DNA from: Sporosarcina cascadiensis
Lineage (GTDB): Bacteria > Bacillota > Bacilli > Bacillales_A > Planococcaceae
Assembly: GCF_009650995.1 (NCBI RefSeq)
Contig: NZ_WHVV01000016.1
Location: forward strand, 1-61,695
Length of the DNA stretch: 61,695 bases
Direction: 5' to 3'
This document shows positions 9,787-18,817 of the stretch, in pieces (position 1 is the first letter of the stretch; each line of letters begins with the position of its first letter). The notes under the pieces were generated by a model, which did not search any database, had not been told where the DNA came from, and worked only from the letters and a program-made list of their open reading frames with translations. The translations under genes and the position numbers were made by a program.

Positions 9787-11141
9787 ATCGATTTGTGCTA
9801 GCGGGTACAGGAAGCGGAGTCGGAAAAACGACGTTTACGATTGGGATCATGCGTGCACTGATGAAGCGCGGTTTAACTGTACAAGGTTTTAAATGCGGTC
9901 CTGATTATATTGACCCGACGTACCATACAGCTGTCACCAAACGCCCTTCCCGTAACATTGATAGTTTCATGATGGAGCGTAATGTCATTCGTGCCATTGT
10001 TGCAAGAGCCAGTCAAGATACAGACGTAGCGATCATTGAAGGTGTGATGGGTTTTTACGATGGTAAATCCCCTTTATCAAATGAAGGATCGGCTGCCGAT
10101 ATTAGTGAGATTACAAAAAGTCCTGTCATTTTAATTGTCAATGCAGCCAGCATGGCGAGAAGCGTGGCAGCGATCGTCAAGGGCTTTCAACTATTGGACG
10201 AAAACTCCACTATTGTTGGCGTCATAGCAAATCAGCTGGGAAGTAAAAACCATTTTGAAATTGTCAAAACAGCCATTGAAAATGAATGTGGAATTCCAGT
10301 GATCGGCTATTTATTGAAAGATGCTATACCTTCAATGCCAAGCCGTCATTTAGGTTTAGTGCCAGCCATTGAACGCGGTGATTTGGATTCCTATTTTGAT
10401 AGTCTGGCAACAGCTATTGAAGAAACTGTAGATATTGATCAACTGATGGAAATCACTAAAGCAGAACCAATAGAAGTATCTTCATCGATTTTTGACAGGA
10501 AACCTGAACAAGAAGAGGTTCATATCGCAGTAGCCAAGGATGCAGCCTTTAACTTTTATTATGAAGAGAATTTGGAATTATTGCGTGCTCATGGCGCAAC
10601 GTTACATTTCTTCTCACCATTGCAAAATGAAGAAGTTCCCGCTGAAGCGCAGGGACTGTATATCGGCGGCGGCTTCCCGGAAGAATTCGCAGAGCAATTA
10701 GCGGCAAATGAGAAAACGAAGGATTCTATTAGAAACGCGATCAGCCGAGGGCTTCCGACAGTGGCCGAATGTGGCGGTTATATGTACTTAACAGAAGAAA
10801 TAATAGATCGTCAGGCGCAATCATTTCCAATGCTTGGAGTGATTCCAGGACGTGTGCGTATGCAAGATAAGCGGGCGGCTCTTGGATATAGGGAAATTAC
10901 AGGCGTTGCGGGCAATTTCTTGATCGACGAAGAGACGCAGGCAAAAGGGCATGAATTTCATTATTCAAAATATGAGGGAGAGCACACTACTCCTGCTTAT
11001 TTTAGTAAAGGTCGTTTTCGCGCACAGCAAGAAGGATATTTACATCAAAATCTTGTAGCGGGCTTTACACAATTTCACTTTGCTTCAAACCCGCGGCTTG
11101 TGGAAAATTGGTTGAGAGCATGTTTGGAGGCAGAACAATGA
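9783..11141 (+). CDS. cbiA: Cobyrinic acid a,c-diamide synthase
   Basis: CbiA, 452 residues, amidates the a and c side chains of cobyrinic acid using ATP and glutamine. The N-terminal synthetase domain has the P-loop GTGSGVGKTT, the GPDYIDPTYH substrate region and IIEGVMGFYDG. The C-terminal type I glutamine amidotransferase domain starts near residue 245 and has the nucleophile in AECGGYMYL, with a later HEFHYS segment. The gene overlaps its neighbours by 4 bases at each end. Confidence 0.94.
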   Translation: MNRFVLAGTGSGVGKTTFTIGIMRALMKRGLTVQGFKCGPDYIDPTYHTAVTKRPSRNIDSFMMERNVIRAIVARASQDTDVAIIEGVMGFYDGKSPLSNEGSAADISEITKSPVILIVNAASMARSVAAIVKGFQLLDENSTIVGVIANQLGSKNHFEIVKTAIENECGIPVIGYLLKDAIPSMPSRHLGLVPAIERGDLDSYFDSLATAIEETVDIDQLMEITKAEPIEVSSSIFDRKPEQEEVHIAVAKDAAFNFYYEENLELLRAHGATLHFFSPLQNEEVPAEAQGLYIGGGFPEEFAEQLAANEKTKDSIRNAISRGLPTVAECGGYMYLTEEIIDRQAQSFPMLGVIPGRVRMQDKRAALGYREITGVAGNFLIDEETQAKGHEFHYSKYEGEHTTPAYFSKGRFRAQQEGYLHQNLVAGFTQFHFASNPRLVENWLRACLEAEQ

Positions 11142-11767
11142 ATTACTTCCCACTTATGGTGAATATTGAATATAAAAAGGTGGTTATTGTTGGAGGCGGG
11201 CATGTGGCGCGCCAAAAGGTAGAGGCGTTACTTCCAACTGCAGCGTCTGTCACAGTAGTTAGCCCATCTGTGACGGAGACATTACAGAATTATATCAATG
11301 AAGGACTTGTATCATGGAAAAATAAAGTGTTTGAATCAGCCGACCTGGATGATGCAATATTGGTTTTTGCGGTGACAAATGACGAAGAGGTAAACAATGC
11401 AGTAGAAGAAGCCACACAGCATTGGCAATTACTCAGTCGTGCGGATGCAAAAGGACGTGTGGATTTCATCAATCCAGCCGTCGTTCGCCGTGGAGAATTT
11501 GTTTTAACTGTATCAACATCTGGAGCAAGTCCAGGTTTAACACGTAAAGTAAAGACGGATTTGTCGGAGCAATTTGGAGACTATTATGCGTCATATGTGA
11601 CTTTTTTGAAAGAAGCCCGTCAGCAAATCTTGCAAGTGTGTAACGGAGAAACGAAAAAACAAGTACTGGCTGAGCTTCTGGACCCAAAACTATTGCAGTG
11701 GATGGAGCAAGGTGAACCTGAGAAGTGTGAAGAGTGGCTGCAACAACGGATAGGAGAACTGCAGTGA
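11138..11767 (+). CDS. sirC: Precorrin-2 dehydrogenase (SirC-like)
   Basis: About 209 residues. The Rossmann signature VVIVGGGHVARQKVEALL near residue 12 and STSGASPGLTRKVK near residue 132 identify the NAD-dependent dehydrogenase that converts precorrin-2 to sirohydrochlorin (the N-terminal half of CysG elsewhere). Here it is a separate protein without the chelatase/methyltransferase fusion. ATG 11138 is chosen over an upstream in-frame ATG at 11108 because GGAGG lies 7 bases before it. Together with cobA and cbiX it supplies cobalt-sirohydrochlorin to CbiL. Confidence 0.9.
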   Translation: MNYFPLMVNIEYKKVVIVGGGHVARQKVEALLPTAASVTVVSPSVTETLQNYINEGLVSWKNKVFESADLDDAILVFAVTNDEEVNNAVEEATQHWQLLSRADAKGRVDFINPAVVRRGEFVLTVSTSGASPGLTRKVKTDLSEQFGDYYASYVTFLKEARQQILQVCNGETKKQVLAELLDPKLLQWMEQGEPEKCEEWLQQRIGELQ

Positions 11768-12525
11768 GTGGATTTGTATATATTGTAGGTGCTGGTCCTG
11801 GTGACCCGAAGTTATTGACGATTAGAGGATTAGAGTGTATTCAGCAAGCAGACGTGATTTTATATGACCGTCTAGTAAATGTTGAATTATTAACACATGC
11901 AAAAGCGCATGCAGAACTGGTCTACTGCGGTAAAGAGCCGGGGAAGCATGGAATGATTCAAGACGAAATTCATCGTGTGTTAGTGGAACAGGCAAGTCTT
12001 GGCAAGCAGGTGCTTCGTTTAAAAGGCGGCGACCCGTTTGTCTTCGGACGCGGTGCTGAAGAAGCGGCTGTTTTACGGCAAGCAGGCATCCCATTTGAAA
12101 TCGTTCCCGGTATTTCGGCAGGTATTGCTGCTCCGGCTTATGCAGGGATCCCGGTCACACATCGCGACCATGCTGCAAGCTTTGCAATCGTTCCAGGTCA
12201 TGGCCGTGCAGAAAAAGGAAAAGACTTTTTAAATTGGGCAGCATTAGCCCAAATTGATACCGTGTCATTTTATATGAGCGTCGGCAATATTGAACATATT
12301 ACGAAAAGCTTAATTCAAAATGGAAAAAGTGAAACAACGCCTGTTGCGGTTATTGAATGGGGCACAACTGAAAACCAACGTACGATCACAGGCACTCTCG
12401 CAACGATTGCAATGGAAATTAAACAGCATCATATCTCGAATCCATCCATGATTATAGTGGGGGATGTGGTGAGTGTACGAGAGCAAATTTCCTGGTTTGA
12501 AGAAAAGGAGTGTAAAAAATGTTAG
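11764..12525 (+). CDS. cobA: Uroporphyrinogen-III C-methyltransferase
   Basis: About 253 residues. Signatures GAGPGDPKLLTIRGL, RLKGGDPFVFGRG and VPGISAGIAAPAYAG identify SUMT, which methylates C2 and C7 of uroporphyrinogen III to give precorrin-2, the branch-point intermediate shared with siroheme. The start is GTG at 11764: AGGAG lies 7 bases upstream and the codon forms a GTGA overlap with the sirC stop, matching the coupling seen throughout the operon. It overlaps the next gene by 7 bases. Confidence 0.93.
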   Translation: MSGFVYIVGAGPGDPKLLTIRGLECIQQADVILYDRLVNVELLTHAKAHAELVYCGKEPGKHGMIQDEIHRVLVEQASLGKQVLRLKGGDPFVFGRGAEEAAVLRQAGIPFEIVPGISAGIAAPAYAGIPVTHRDHAASFAIVPGHGRAEKGKDFLNWAALAQIDTVSFYMSVGNIEHITKSLIQNGKSETTPVAVIEWGTTENQRTITGTLATIAMEIKQHHISNPSMIIVGDVVSVREQISWFEEKECKKC

Positions 12526-13073
12526 AAGCCTTAAAAAATCGTCGCGCGATTCGCCAATTTGAAACGCGTGAAGTGGAACGAGAAAAAATTGAGTCGTTAT
12601 TGGAAGCAGCAACGTATGCACCCAATGACCGCATGCGCGAGCCGTGGCATTTTTATGTATTGCAAGGCGACAGCCTGAAACGTTATGAACAGGTAGCACT
12701 TGACTATTTAGAGAAACGCTTCCCGACAAAGCCACATTTAGTAGAAAGCTCAATGGAAGCAATCACGAAAACGCCGCTTGTTATTGTAGTGACATCAGCG
12801 ATTGTAGATGGTGACGAAGGTGCGACAAAAGATAATACCTTTGCGGTCAGCAGCGCAATCATGTCGATGTGGCTGATGACAGAACAGCTCGATTTAGGCA
12901 TGGTATGGCGTACGCGAGGGGTTGGTTTAGTTCATGAAACAGCCTTACATACATTTATTGGCGCATCAGATAAAGAGCAATTAGTTGGCACGCTGTGTAT
13001 CGGGTACCCGGCAGAAGAAAAGGCTTCTATGAAAAAACGTACATCGTTTACTGAAAAAACAACTTGGCTATAA
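12519..13073 (+). CDS. Nitroreductase-family flavoprotein, CbiY-like
   Basis: A 184-residue FMN-dependent nitroreductase fold protein: RRAIRQFETREV at the N-terminus, AATYAPNDRMREPWHF near residue 28 and a C-terminal GTLCIGYPAEE. Its place between the uroporphyrinogen methyltransferase and btuR is that of cbiY in the B. megaterium cobalamin operon, whose function is not established as far as I recall. BluB, the flavin-cannibalising enzyme that makes dimethylbenzimidazole, is a distant relative, but this protein is shorter and I cannot claim that activity. AAAAGGAG precedes the ATG. It ends 13 bases before btuR. Confidence 0.75.
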   Translation: MLEALKNRRAIRQFETREVEREKIESLLEAATYAPNDRMREPWHFYVLQGDSLKRYEQVALDYLEKRFPTKPHLVESSMEAITKTPLVIVVTSAIVDGDEGATKDNTFAVSSAIMSMWLMTEQLDLGMVWRTRGVGLVHETALHTFIGASDKEQLVGTLCIGYPAEEKASMKKRTSFTEKTTWL

Positions 13074-13086
13074 GGGGGAATTGCAT

Positions 13087-13626
13087 ATGGCACGACAAGG
13101 AATGTTGTTAGTGTATACGGGGGAAGGCAAAGGAAAAACAACTGCCTCACTTGGTGTGACTTTGCGTGCAATCGGTCGCGGCATGAAGGTGAAATATTTT
13201 CAATTTATTAAATCACCTGAACGTACATATGGTGAGCAAATTGCGTTGCGGAAACTTGGAGTTGAAACCGTGCAATTAGGTATCGGTTTCACTTGGACGA
13301 AAACACCCGAAGAACATCGGGAAGCACTTGCAAAGGCTTGGCAAACTGTAAAAGAAGAATTGCAAGATGAAACGACAGATGTATTAGTTTTGGATGAGTT
13401 GAATAATGCATTAGCCATCACACGTTTTCCTGTCGATGATGTATTACCTTTAGCAGAAGTGCTGGAGGCAATTGAGAACCGTCCAAAAACGATGCACTTA
13501 GTCATCACAGGACGCTCTGCCCATCCGTCCCTCCTCTCTTTAGCCGATTTAGTATCCACAATTGAAGCAACAAAACATTATTATACAGAGCAAGATGTCC
13601 AGGCGATGAAGGGGCTTGAATTTTAA
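13087..13626 (+). CDS. btuR: Cob(I)yrinic acid a,c-diamide adenosyltransferase
   Basis: A 179-residue protein of the CobA/CobO/BtuR type, which attaches the 5'-deoxyadenosyl group from ATP to the reduced cobalt. The P-loop is YTGEGKGKTTAS near residue 10, and VLVLDELNNAL near residue 97 is the Walker B-like segment. ATG 13087 is preferred over TTG 13081 because AAGGGGGAA lies 6 bases before it. The stop overlaps the first base of cobQ (TAATG). Confidence 0.92.
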   Translation: MARQGMLLVYTGEGKGKTTASLGVTLRAIGRGMKVKYFQFIKSPERTYGEQIALRKLGVETVQLGIGFTWTKTPEEHREALAKAWQTVKEELQDETTDVLVLDELNNALAITRFPVDDVLPLAEVLEAIENRPKTMHLVITGRSAHPSLLSLADLVSTIEATKHYYTEQDVQAMKGLEF

Positions 13627-15131
13627 TGAAAGCCATCATGATTCAAGGGACCGCATCTGATGTAGGAAAAAGTGTCTTATGCACAGCGCTCTGTCGAATC
13701 TTAGCGAACGACGGATACAGTATTGCACCATTTAAATCGCAAAATATGGCACTCAATTCCTACATCACGAAAGAGGGCGGAGAAATCGGTCGAGCGCAAG
13801 GCGTTCAAGCAGAAGCTGCAAAAATAGATGCTACGACTGACATGAATCCCATTTTACTGAAACCAACAGGGAATATGGTTTCAGAAGTGATTTTACACGG
13901 CAAACCATTTGCTGACATGGATGCGGTGTCGTACCGCGAAAACTTCGTTGAGCAAGTAATGCCCGAAGTGCGAAAGTCGCTGCGACGTTTAGAAGCGCAA
14001 TATGATGTGCTCGTACTGGAAGGGGCAGGAAGCCCGGCTGAAATTAATTTAAAAAGCCGGGATATCGCCAATATGCGCATGGCTCATGAAACAGATGCAG
14101 CCGTTATTTTAGTTGCAGATATTGAACGTGGAGGAGTTTTTGCATCACTTGTCGGCACCTTAATGCTACTGGATGATGAAGAGCGTGCGCGTGTCAAAGG
14201 GATCATTATTAATAAATTTCGAGGCATGAAGGAATTGCTCGTTAGCGGTATCGATTGGCTCGAGGAGTATACGGGCATTCAAGTACTTGGCGTCATTCCT
14301 TATTTTGATGTGCAAATTGAAGCAGAGGATTCCATGGCTCTATCAAGCCTGCGTTTAAAGAAACCTCAACATCAGGAGTTTGATATTGACGTGGCGGTCA
14401 TTCGTTTTCCTTTGATTTCTAATTTTACAGATCTTGACCCTTTATTTGAAGAGCCTGACGTAGGTGTGCGATTTGTTTCTTCCTTAAAAGATTTGAAGCA
14501 GCCGGATGTCATTATTCTGCCTGGAACGAAGAATACGATTAACGATTATATATGGTTGCAAGAAACAGGTTTGGCGCATGAAATTGCACAGCTATCACGA
14601 AAAGGAAAAAAGATTGTCGGAATTTGCGGCGGTTATCAAATGCTGGGTGAAACGATTATAGACAAACAGGCAGTTGGAGACAATGGCGCGAAGTATACCA
14701 TGATTGGCTTGTTGCCGATAGAAACGGTCTTCATTGATGAACAGCAAACCGTACAAGTCGAAGGGATAAATTATGCAGGTCAAGAAATGAAGGGCTTTGA
14801 GATTCGTCTGGGGCACAGTACACCGACTCAACCTGTTCAATGCTTTATCCAACTACACGACGGCAGACAAGACGGTGTCTATACAGAGCAAACAATTGGT
14901 ACATATGTACATGGAGTTTTTCAGAATCGAATATTTACACGTGGTTATTTCAATAAGATTCGTGTAGAAAAAGGCCTGGAAGAGGTTTCAGATGAGATAC
15001 TCTCAGATTATGAACGACGTGAGCAAGCATATGAAATGCTGGATCATCATGTCCGCAAACATCTGAATATGGAAAAGATTTATGAATTGATAGATGGACC
15101 CATGCAGCAATACGATTACAGAAAGCATTAA
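13626..15131 (+). CDS. cobQ: Adenosylcobyric acid synthase
   Basis: CobQ/CbiP, 501 residues, amidates four side chains (b, d, e, g) of adenosylcobyrinic acid diamide. The N-terminal domain has GTASDVGKS, FKSQNMALNS and EGAGSPAEINL. The glutaminase domain from about residue 250 has GTKNT, the nucleophile in GICGGYQMLG and a late YVHGVF histidine. It is the last recognisable ring-modifying enzyme here, so the product of the local pathway should be adenosylcobyric acid. Length is normal for the family. A methyltransferase follows after 12 bases. Confidence 0.94.
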   Translation: MKAIMIQGTASDVGKSVLCTALCRILANDGYSIAPFKSQNMALNSYITKEGGEIGRAQGVQAEAAKIDATTDMNPILLKPTGNMVSEVILHGKPFADMDAVSYRENFVEQVMPEVRKSLRRLEAQYDVLVLEGAGSPAEINLKSRDIANMRMAHETDAAVILVADIERGGVFASLVGTLMLLDDEERARVKGIIINKFRGMKELLVSGIDWLEEYTGIQVLGVIPYFDVQIEAEDSMALSSLRLKKPQHQEFDIDVAVIRFPLISNFTDLDPLFEEPDVGVRFVSSLKDLKQPDVIILPGTKNTINDYIWLQETGLAHEIAQLSRKGKKIVGICGGYQMLGETIIDKQAVGDNGAKYTMIGLLPIETVFIDEQQTVQVEGINYAGQEMKGFEIRLGHSTPTQPVQCFIQLHDGRQDGVYTEQTIGTYVHGVFQNRIFTRGYFNKIRVEKGLEEVSDEILSDYERREQAYEMLDHHVRKHLNMEKIYELIDGPMQQYDYRKH

Positions 15132-15143
15132 GGAGAAGATTCA

Positions 15144-15983
15144 ATGATAAAGGGATCCCCTTTACAAATCGACTTCGAAAAGTTCTGGAAAGAAGGCATG
15201 TTGGACTGGCATGGCGAAATGCCGGAACGCATGGTTGATGATGAGCTGGAAGAAGCTTTTTGGGCGCAGTCAATGAAGAAGAAAACATATAAACAAACAG
15301 ATGATTATGCAAAAAAAATCTATAAAAAAATGAAGCAGCATATTCCTAAAGACGCAAGTTGCATTGAAATCGGTCCAGGGTGGGGCAACTATACATTTCA
15401 AATAAGTGAAGATGTAAATCGTTTAACACTTGTTGATGGTTCCGAAAGCGTGCTTGCTTATTTGAAACAATATTATGAGCACGATGCAGCTGTTCAGTTT
15501 GTTTATAGTAAATGGGAAGAAGCGCAAATTGAGCCGCATGATGTCGTTGTCGGGGTGAACTGTTTTTATCGCATGTATGAAATGAAAGCAGCATTGAAAA
15601 AGATGGATGAACTTGCACAAAAACGTGCGATCATTGGCTTAACAACAGGTCCAATCCAGCCGCACTATGTAATCTTAGATGAGCAGTTCGGTTATGAAAT
15701 TAAATACCCGCGTCGTGATTACATCGCCATTCTCAATATACTGTATCAGTTAAACATTTATGCGGATTGTGAAATGATCAAGCTAGAACGTATATATCGT
15801 TACGATACACTAGAGCAACTATATGAAGCTCAAAGTAAAAAAATCTTATCACTACAGTTTGAAATCGATCATGTAAAAGCTTCACTTGAACCTTTTATTA
15901 CACTAGAGGAAGGCCAATATGTATACCGTCATCCGTTCTACGCTGCAATAATTAGTTGGGAGCCTTCGAATTCACATGACTAG
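15144..15983 (+). CDS. Unassigned class I SAM-dependent methyltransferase
   Basis: A 279-residue protein with a Rossmann methyltransferase core: motif I CIEIGPGWGNYTF near residue 73, an acidic VDGSES after strand 2 and VVGVNCFYRM near residue 134. The first 65 residues and the C-terminal 70 are of no type I know. It is not one of the corrin methyltransferases, which have a different fold. It lies inside the cobalamin operon, 12 bases after cobQ and overlapping btuC by 8 bases, with AAGGAGA before its ATG. Co-transcription suggests a role in corrinoid synthesis, salvage or use, but the substrate is unknown. Confidence 0.7.
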   Translation: MIKGSPLQIDFEKFWKEGMLDWHGEMPERMVDDELEEAFWAQSMKKKTYKQTDDYAKKIYKKMKQHIPKDASCIEIGPGWGNYTFQISEDVNRLTLVDGSESVLAYLKQYYEHDAAVQFVYSKWEEAQIEPHDVVVGVNCFYRMYEMKAALKKMDELAQKRAIIGLTTGPIQPHYVILDEQFGYEIKYPRRDYIAILNILYQLNIYADCEMIKLERIYRYDTLEQLYEAQSKKILSLQFEIDHVKASLEPFITLEEGQYVYRHPFYAAIISWEPSNSHD

Positions 15984-17016
15984 GTTACGTTTCACATTAT
16001 TAGTAGGGGTGTTACTGGCCGCGTTGATTGTTTCAATGACATTTGCGGTGATGGTAGGCTCTGTCGGGATAACGCCGAGCGTTATTTGGGAAGTACTCTT
16101 TTCAAAAATCGGTCTATCAGTAGAGGCTACGGCTTCAAAAGCACAAAGCGTTATTATATGGGAAATCCGTTTGCCTAGGGTCATACTCGCAGCAATTGTA
16201 GGTGCAGGTTTGGCGATTAGTGGTGCAGCGATTCAAGCATTAGTAAGGAATCCCATTGCAGATCCCTATATTTTAGGGGTATCTTCCGGGGCATCAGTTG
16301 GCGCAACAATGGTCATATTACTTGGTGCGTTTAGTTTCTTAGGAAGCTATGCTTTATCCTTTGCAGCCTTTTTAGGGGCCATTTTCGCTGTCGTGATTGT
16401 GTTCCTATTAGCGCGGGTCAATGGACGGACATCTGTTATTCGTCTGCTTTTGGCAGGAATCGCGATATCTATGGTGTTTTCGGCGATGACAAATTTCATG
16501 CTTATGACATCAAAACAGCAAGGCGGTATTCAAGCTGTTATGCATTGGATGCTTGGCAGTTTAGCCGGTGCGAAGTGGTCAACTATCGGAATACCTTTTT
16601 TTATATTCCTTCTGGTTTTAATATTGCTTTTATTGAATTATCGTCAGCTTAATGCGCTGCTACTTGGCGAAGAACTGGCTACTACACTTGGTATCAACTT
16701 AGATCGTTTTCGAATTTTTATTATTCTGGTTGTCTCGTTACTAACGGGTGTTGTGGTTGCAAGCAGCGGAAGCATTGGTTTTGTCGGGTTAATTATCCCG
16801 CATCTTGTGCGAATGATCGTAGGTTCAAACTACAAGCTGCTGCTACCAATTAGTGCATTAATGGGTGCGGTTTTTTTAATCTGGGCGGATATGATCGCAC
16901 GTATTGCAATAGCACCTGAAGAAATGCCGATCGGGATCATCACTGCTGTTTGCGGAGGTCCCTTCTTTATTTGGATGCTTAGACGCCGTCGATACTCATT
17001 TGGGGATGGTGAATAA
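15976..17016 (+). CDS. btuC: FecCD-family ABC transporter permease (BtuC-like)
   Basis: A 346-residue permease with about nine to ten membrane segments. The RNPIADPYILGVSSGAS region near residue 90 and GFVGLIIPHLVRM near residue 268 are hallmarks of the BtuC/FhuB/FecCD family. The family also carries siderophores, so B12 specificity is inferred from control by the cobalamin riboswitch and the surrounding genes. It starts inside the methyltransferase 3' end and is followed 2 bases later by the ATPase. Confidence 0.85.
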   Translation: MTRLRFTLLVGVLLAALIVSMTFAVMVGSVGITPSVIWEVLFSKIGLSVEATASKAQSVIIWEIRLPRVILAAIVGAGLAISGAAIQALVRNPIADPYILGVSSGASVGATMVILLGAFSFLGSYALSFAAFLGAIFAVVIVFLLARVNGRTSVIRLLLAGIAISMVFSAMTNFMLMTSKQQGGIQAVMHWMLGSLAGAKWSTIGIPFFIFLLVLILLLLNYRQLNALLLGEELATTLGINLDRFRIFIILVVSLLTGVVVASSGSIGFVGLIIPHLVRMIVGSNYKLLLPISALMGAVFLIWADMIARIAIAPEEMPIGIITAVCGGPFFIWMLRRRRYSFGDGE

Positions 17017-17018
17017 AG

Positions 17019-17804
17019 ATGATACAAGTAAAAGATATTTCATTCTCAGTGCCGGAAAAGCAGATATTGCATGATATTTCATTCTCATTGGATCGAGGCA
17101 AGTTTATTGGAATAATTGGCCCGAATGGCAGCGGGAAATCGACGATGTTAAAAATTATCTATCGCTATTTGAAACAAACAAGCGGAGTCGTGACGTTATA
17201 TGAGAAAGACATGGACTATATGACGCAAAAAAAGATCGCTCAGGAAATGGCCGTGGTGAGTCAAGAAACTCCTGTACTCTTTGACTTTACCGTAAAAGAT
17301 TTAGTGATGATGGGACGGACACCGTATAAACAATGGCTGGCGAAAGACAACAAAGAAGATTTTGCAATCGCCGAAGAGAGCATGAAGCTTGCCAACGTAC
17401 TGTTTTTAAAAGATCGGACACTCGGTCAATTATCCGGCGGTGAAAAGAAGCGGGTTATGCTCGCCCGTGCACTCGCACAGCAGGCCAATATCCTGATTTT
17501 AGATGAACCAACCAATCATTTGGATATCGAGCACCAGCTCCAGCTGATGGATTTAGTGAAGGAACTGCCGATTACGATTATAGCAGCGCTGCATGATTTG
17601 AATTTAGCGGCCAGCTATTGTGATGAATTGCTTGTGATGAAAGAGGGAGCTCTTCATAAGAAAGGAACTCCTGAGCAGGTCCTGACGATGGAGATCATAG
17701 AGCAAGTATTTCATGTACAAGCTGGTATTTCAAAGAATCCGTTTACACAAAAATTACATTTATTTTTTTATACAGAAAACATAGGGAGAAGTGGGGACAC
17801 ATGA
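17019..17804 (+). CDS. btuD: ABC transporter ATP-binding protein (BtuD-like)
   Basis: A 261-residue ATPase with Walker A GPNGSGKST near residue 34, the signature LSGGEKKR near residue 137, Walker B ILILDEPTNHLD and the switch histidine in AALHDLN. It pairs with the adjacent permease to power corrinoid uptake. The stop overlaps the start of the binding protein gene by 4 bases. Confidence 0.87.
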   Translation: MIQVKDISFSVPEKQILHDISFSLDRGKFIGIIGPNGSGKSTMLKIIYRYLKQTSGVVTLYEKDMDYMTQKKIAQEMAVVSQETPVLFDFTVKDLVMMGRTPYKQWLAKDNKEDFAIAEESMKLANVLFLKDRTLGQLSGGEKKRVMLARALAQQANILILDEPTNHLDIEHQLQLMDLVKELPITIIAALHDLNLAASYCDELLVMKEGALHKKGTPEQVLTMEIIEQVFHVQAGISKNPFTQKLHLFFYTENIGRSGDT

Positions 17805-18790
17805 AAAAAAGGGTAATCTGGGCATTCATGTTTTTAACGGCAGTGCTTTTATTAGCGGCATGCTCAGGTAAAGATGCGGACAAAGAAGAAAAAGACGATT
17901 CGAAAAATGGGAAAACAGAGCAGGCTGAAAAAGTTGTCATCGATAATGACGGGTTTGTAATTGAATACGATGCAGCACCCAAACGTGCGATTTCATTAAA
18001 TCAGCACGTAACGGAAATCATGCTAGCGCTTGGTTTGGAAGATTCAATGGTCGGTACCGCTTACTTAGATGATAAAATTTACGAACCGTTACAGGAAGCA
18101 TATGAGAAAGTGCCGGTATTAGCTGAACAATACCCATCGAAAGAGCAAGTGATCGAAGCAGAAGCAGACTTTCTATATGGCGGCTGGTCAAGCGCTTTTA
18201 ATGAAAAAGGAATTGCGACGCGAGAAGAATTAAAAGAGTTAGACATTGATAGCTATTTACAAATGTCATCTACTAACGTTGGACCTACATTAGAAGATAT
18301 CTATGCAGATATTCGTAATATCGCAAAGATTTTCAGAGTAGAAGAACGCGGTGAAGAACTAATTAGCCAAATGAATCAAGAGATTGAAGAGATCACCGCT
18401 AAATTACCAGAAGTGAAAGAGCCCGTGGATGTTTTAGTATTCGATAGTGGAGAAACAGACGTGTTTACAGCAACACAGAACTTTATGAATACACTTGTGA
18501 CGATGGCGGGCGGGAACAACATTTTTGGTGATGTGGAAGGAAACTGGGCTACCGTCTCAAAAGAAGATGCAGTTGACCGTCAGCCGGAAATGATCGTTGT
18601 AATTGATTACGGTTCAACTACAGTAGAGCAGAAAATTGATTTCCTTAAGTCAGACCCAGCACTTAGTCAAACGCCTGCTGTACAAAATGAGAGATTTGTT
18701 ACTTTGCCATTGTCGGCAGCTTCTGAAGGTGTTCGTGTAGCAGAAGCAGTCGAAATTTTAGCAAAAGGTTTCTATCCGGAAGCCTATTAA
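17801..18790 (+). CDS. btuF: ABC transporter substrate-binding lipoprotein (BtuF-like)
   Basis: A 329-residue exported protein. The signal peptide ends in a lipobox (LLAAC, Cys21), so it should be anchored to the outer face of the membrane. A charged Lys/Glu/Asp linker follows. The rest fits the helical-backbone (class III) periplasmic-binding fold of BtuF and siderophore receptors, with KRAISLNQHVTEIMLALG near residue 60. The corrinoid ligand is inferred from operon membership. It starts within the btuD stop and ends 27 bases before cbiX. Confidence 0.85.
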   Translation: MKKRVIWAFMFLTAVLLLAACSGKDADKEEKDDSKNGKTEQAEKVVIDNDGFVIEYDAAPKRAISLNQHVTEIMLALGLEDSMVGTAYLDDKIYEPLQEAYEKVPVLAEQYPSKEQVIEAEADFLYGGWSSAFNEKGIATREELKELDIDSYLQMSSTNVGPTLEDIYADIRNIAKIFRVEERGEELISQMNQEIEEITAKLPEVKEPVDVLVFDSGETDVFTATQNFMNTLVTMAGGNNIFGDVEGNWATVSKEDAVDRQPEMIVVIDYGSTTVEQKIDFLKSDPALSQTPAVQNERFVTLPLSAASEGVRVAEAVEILAKGFYPEAY

Positions 18791-18817
18791 CTCTAAGAGA
18801 ATGGGAGGATCTATTTT

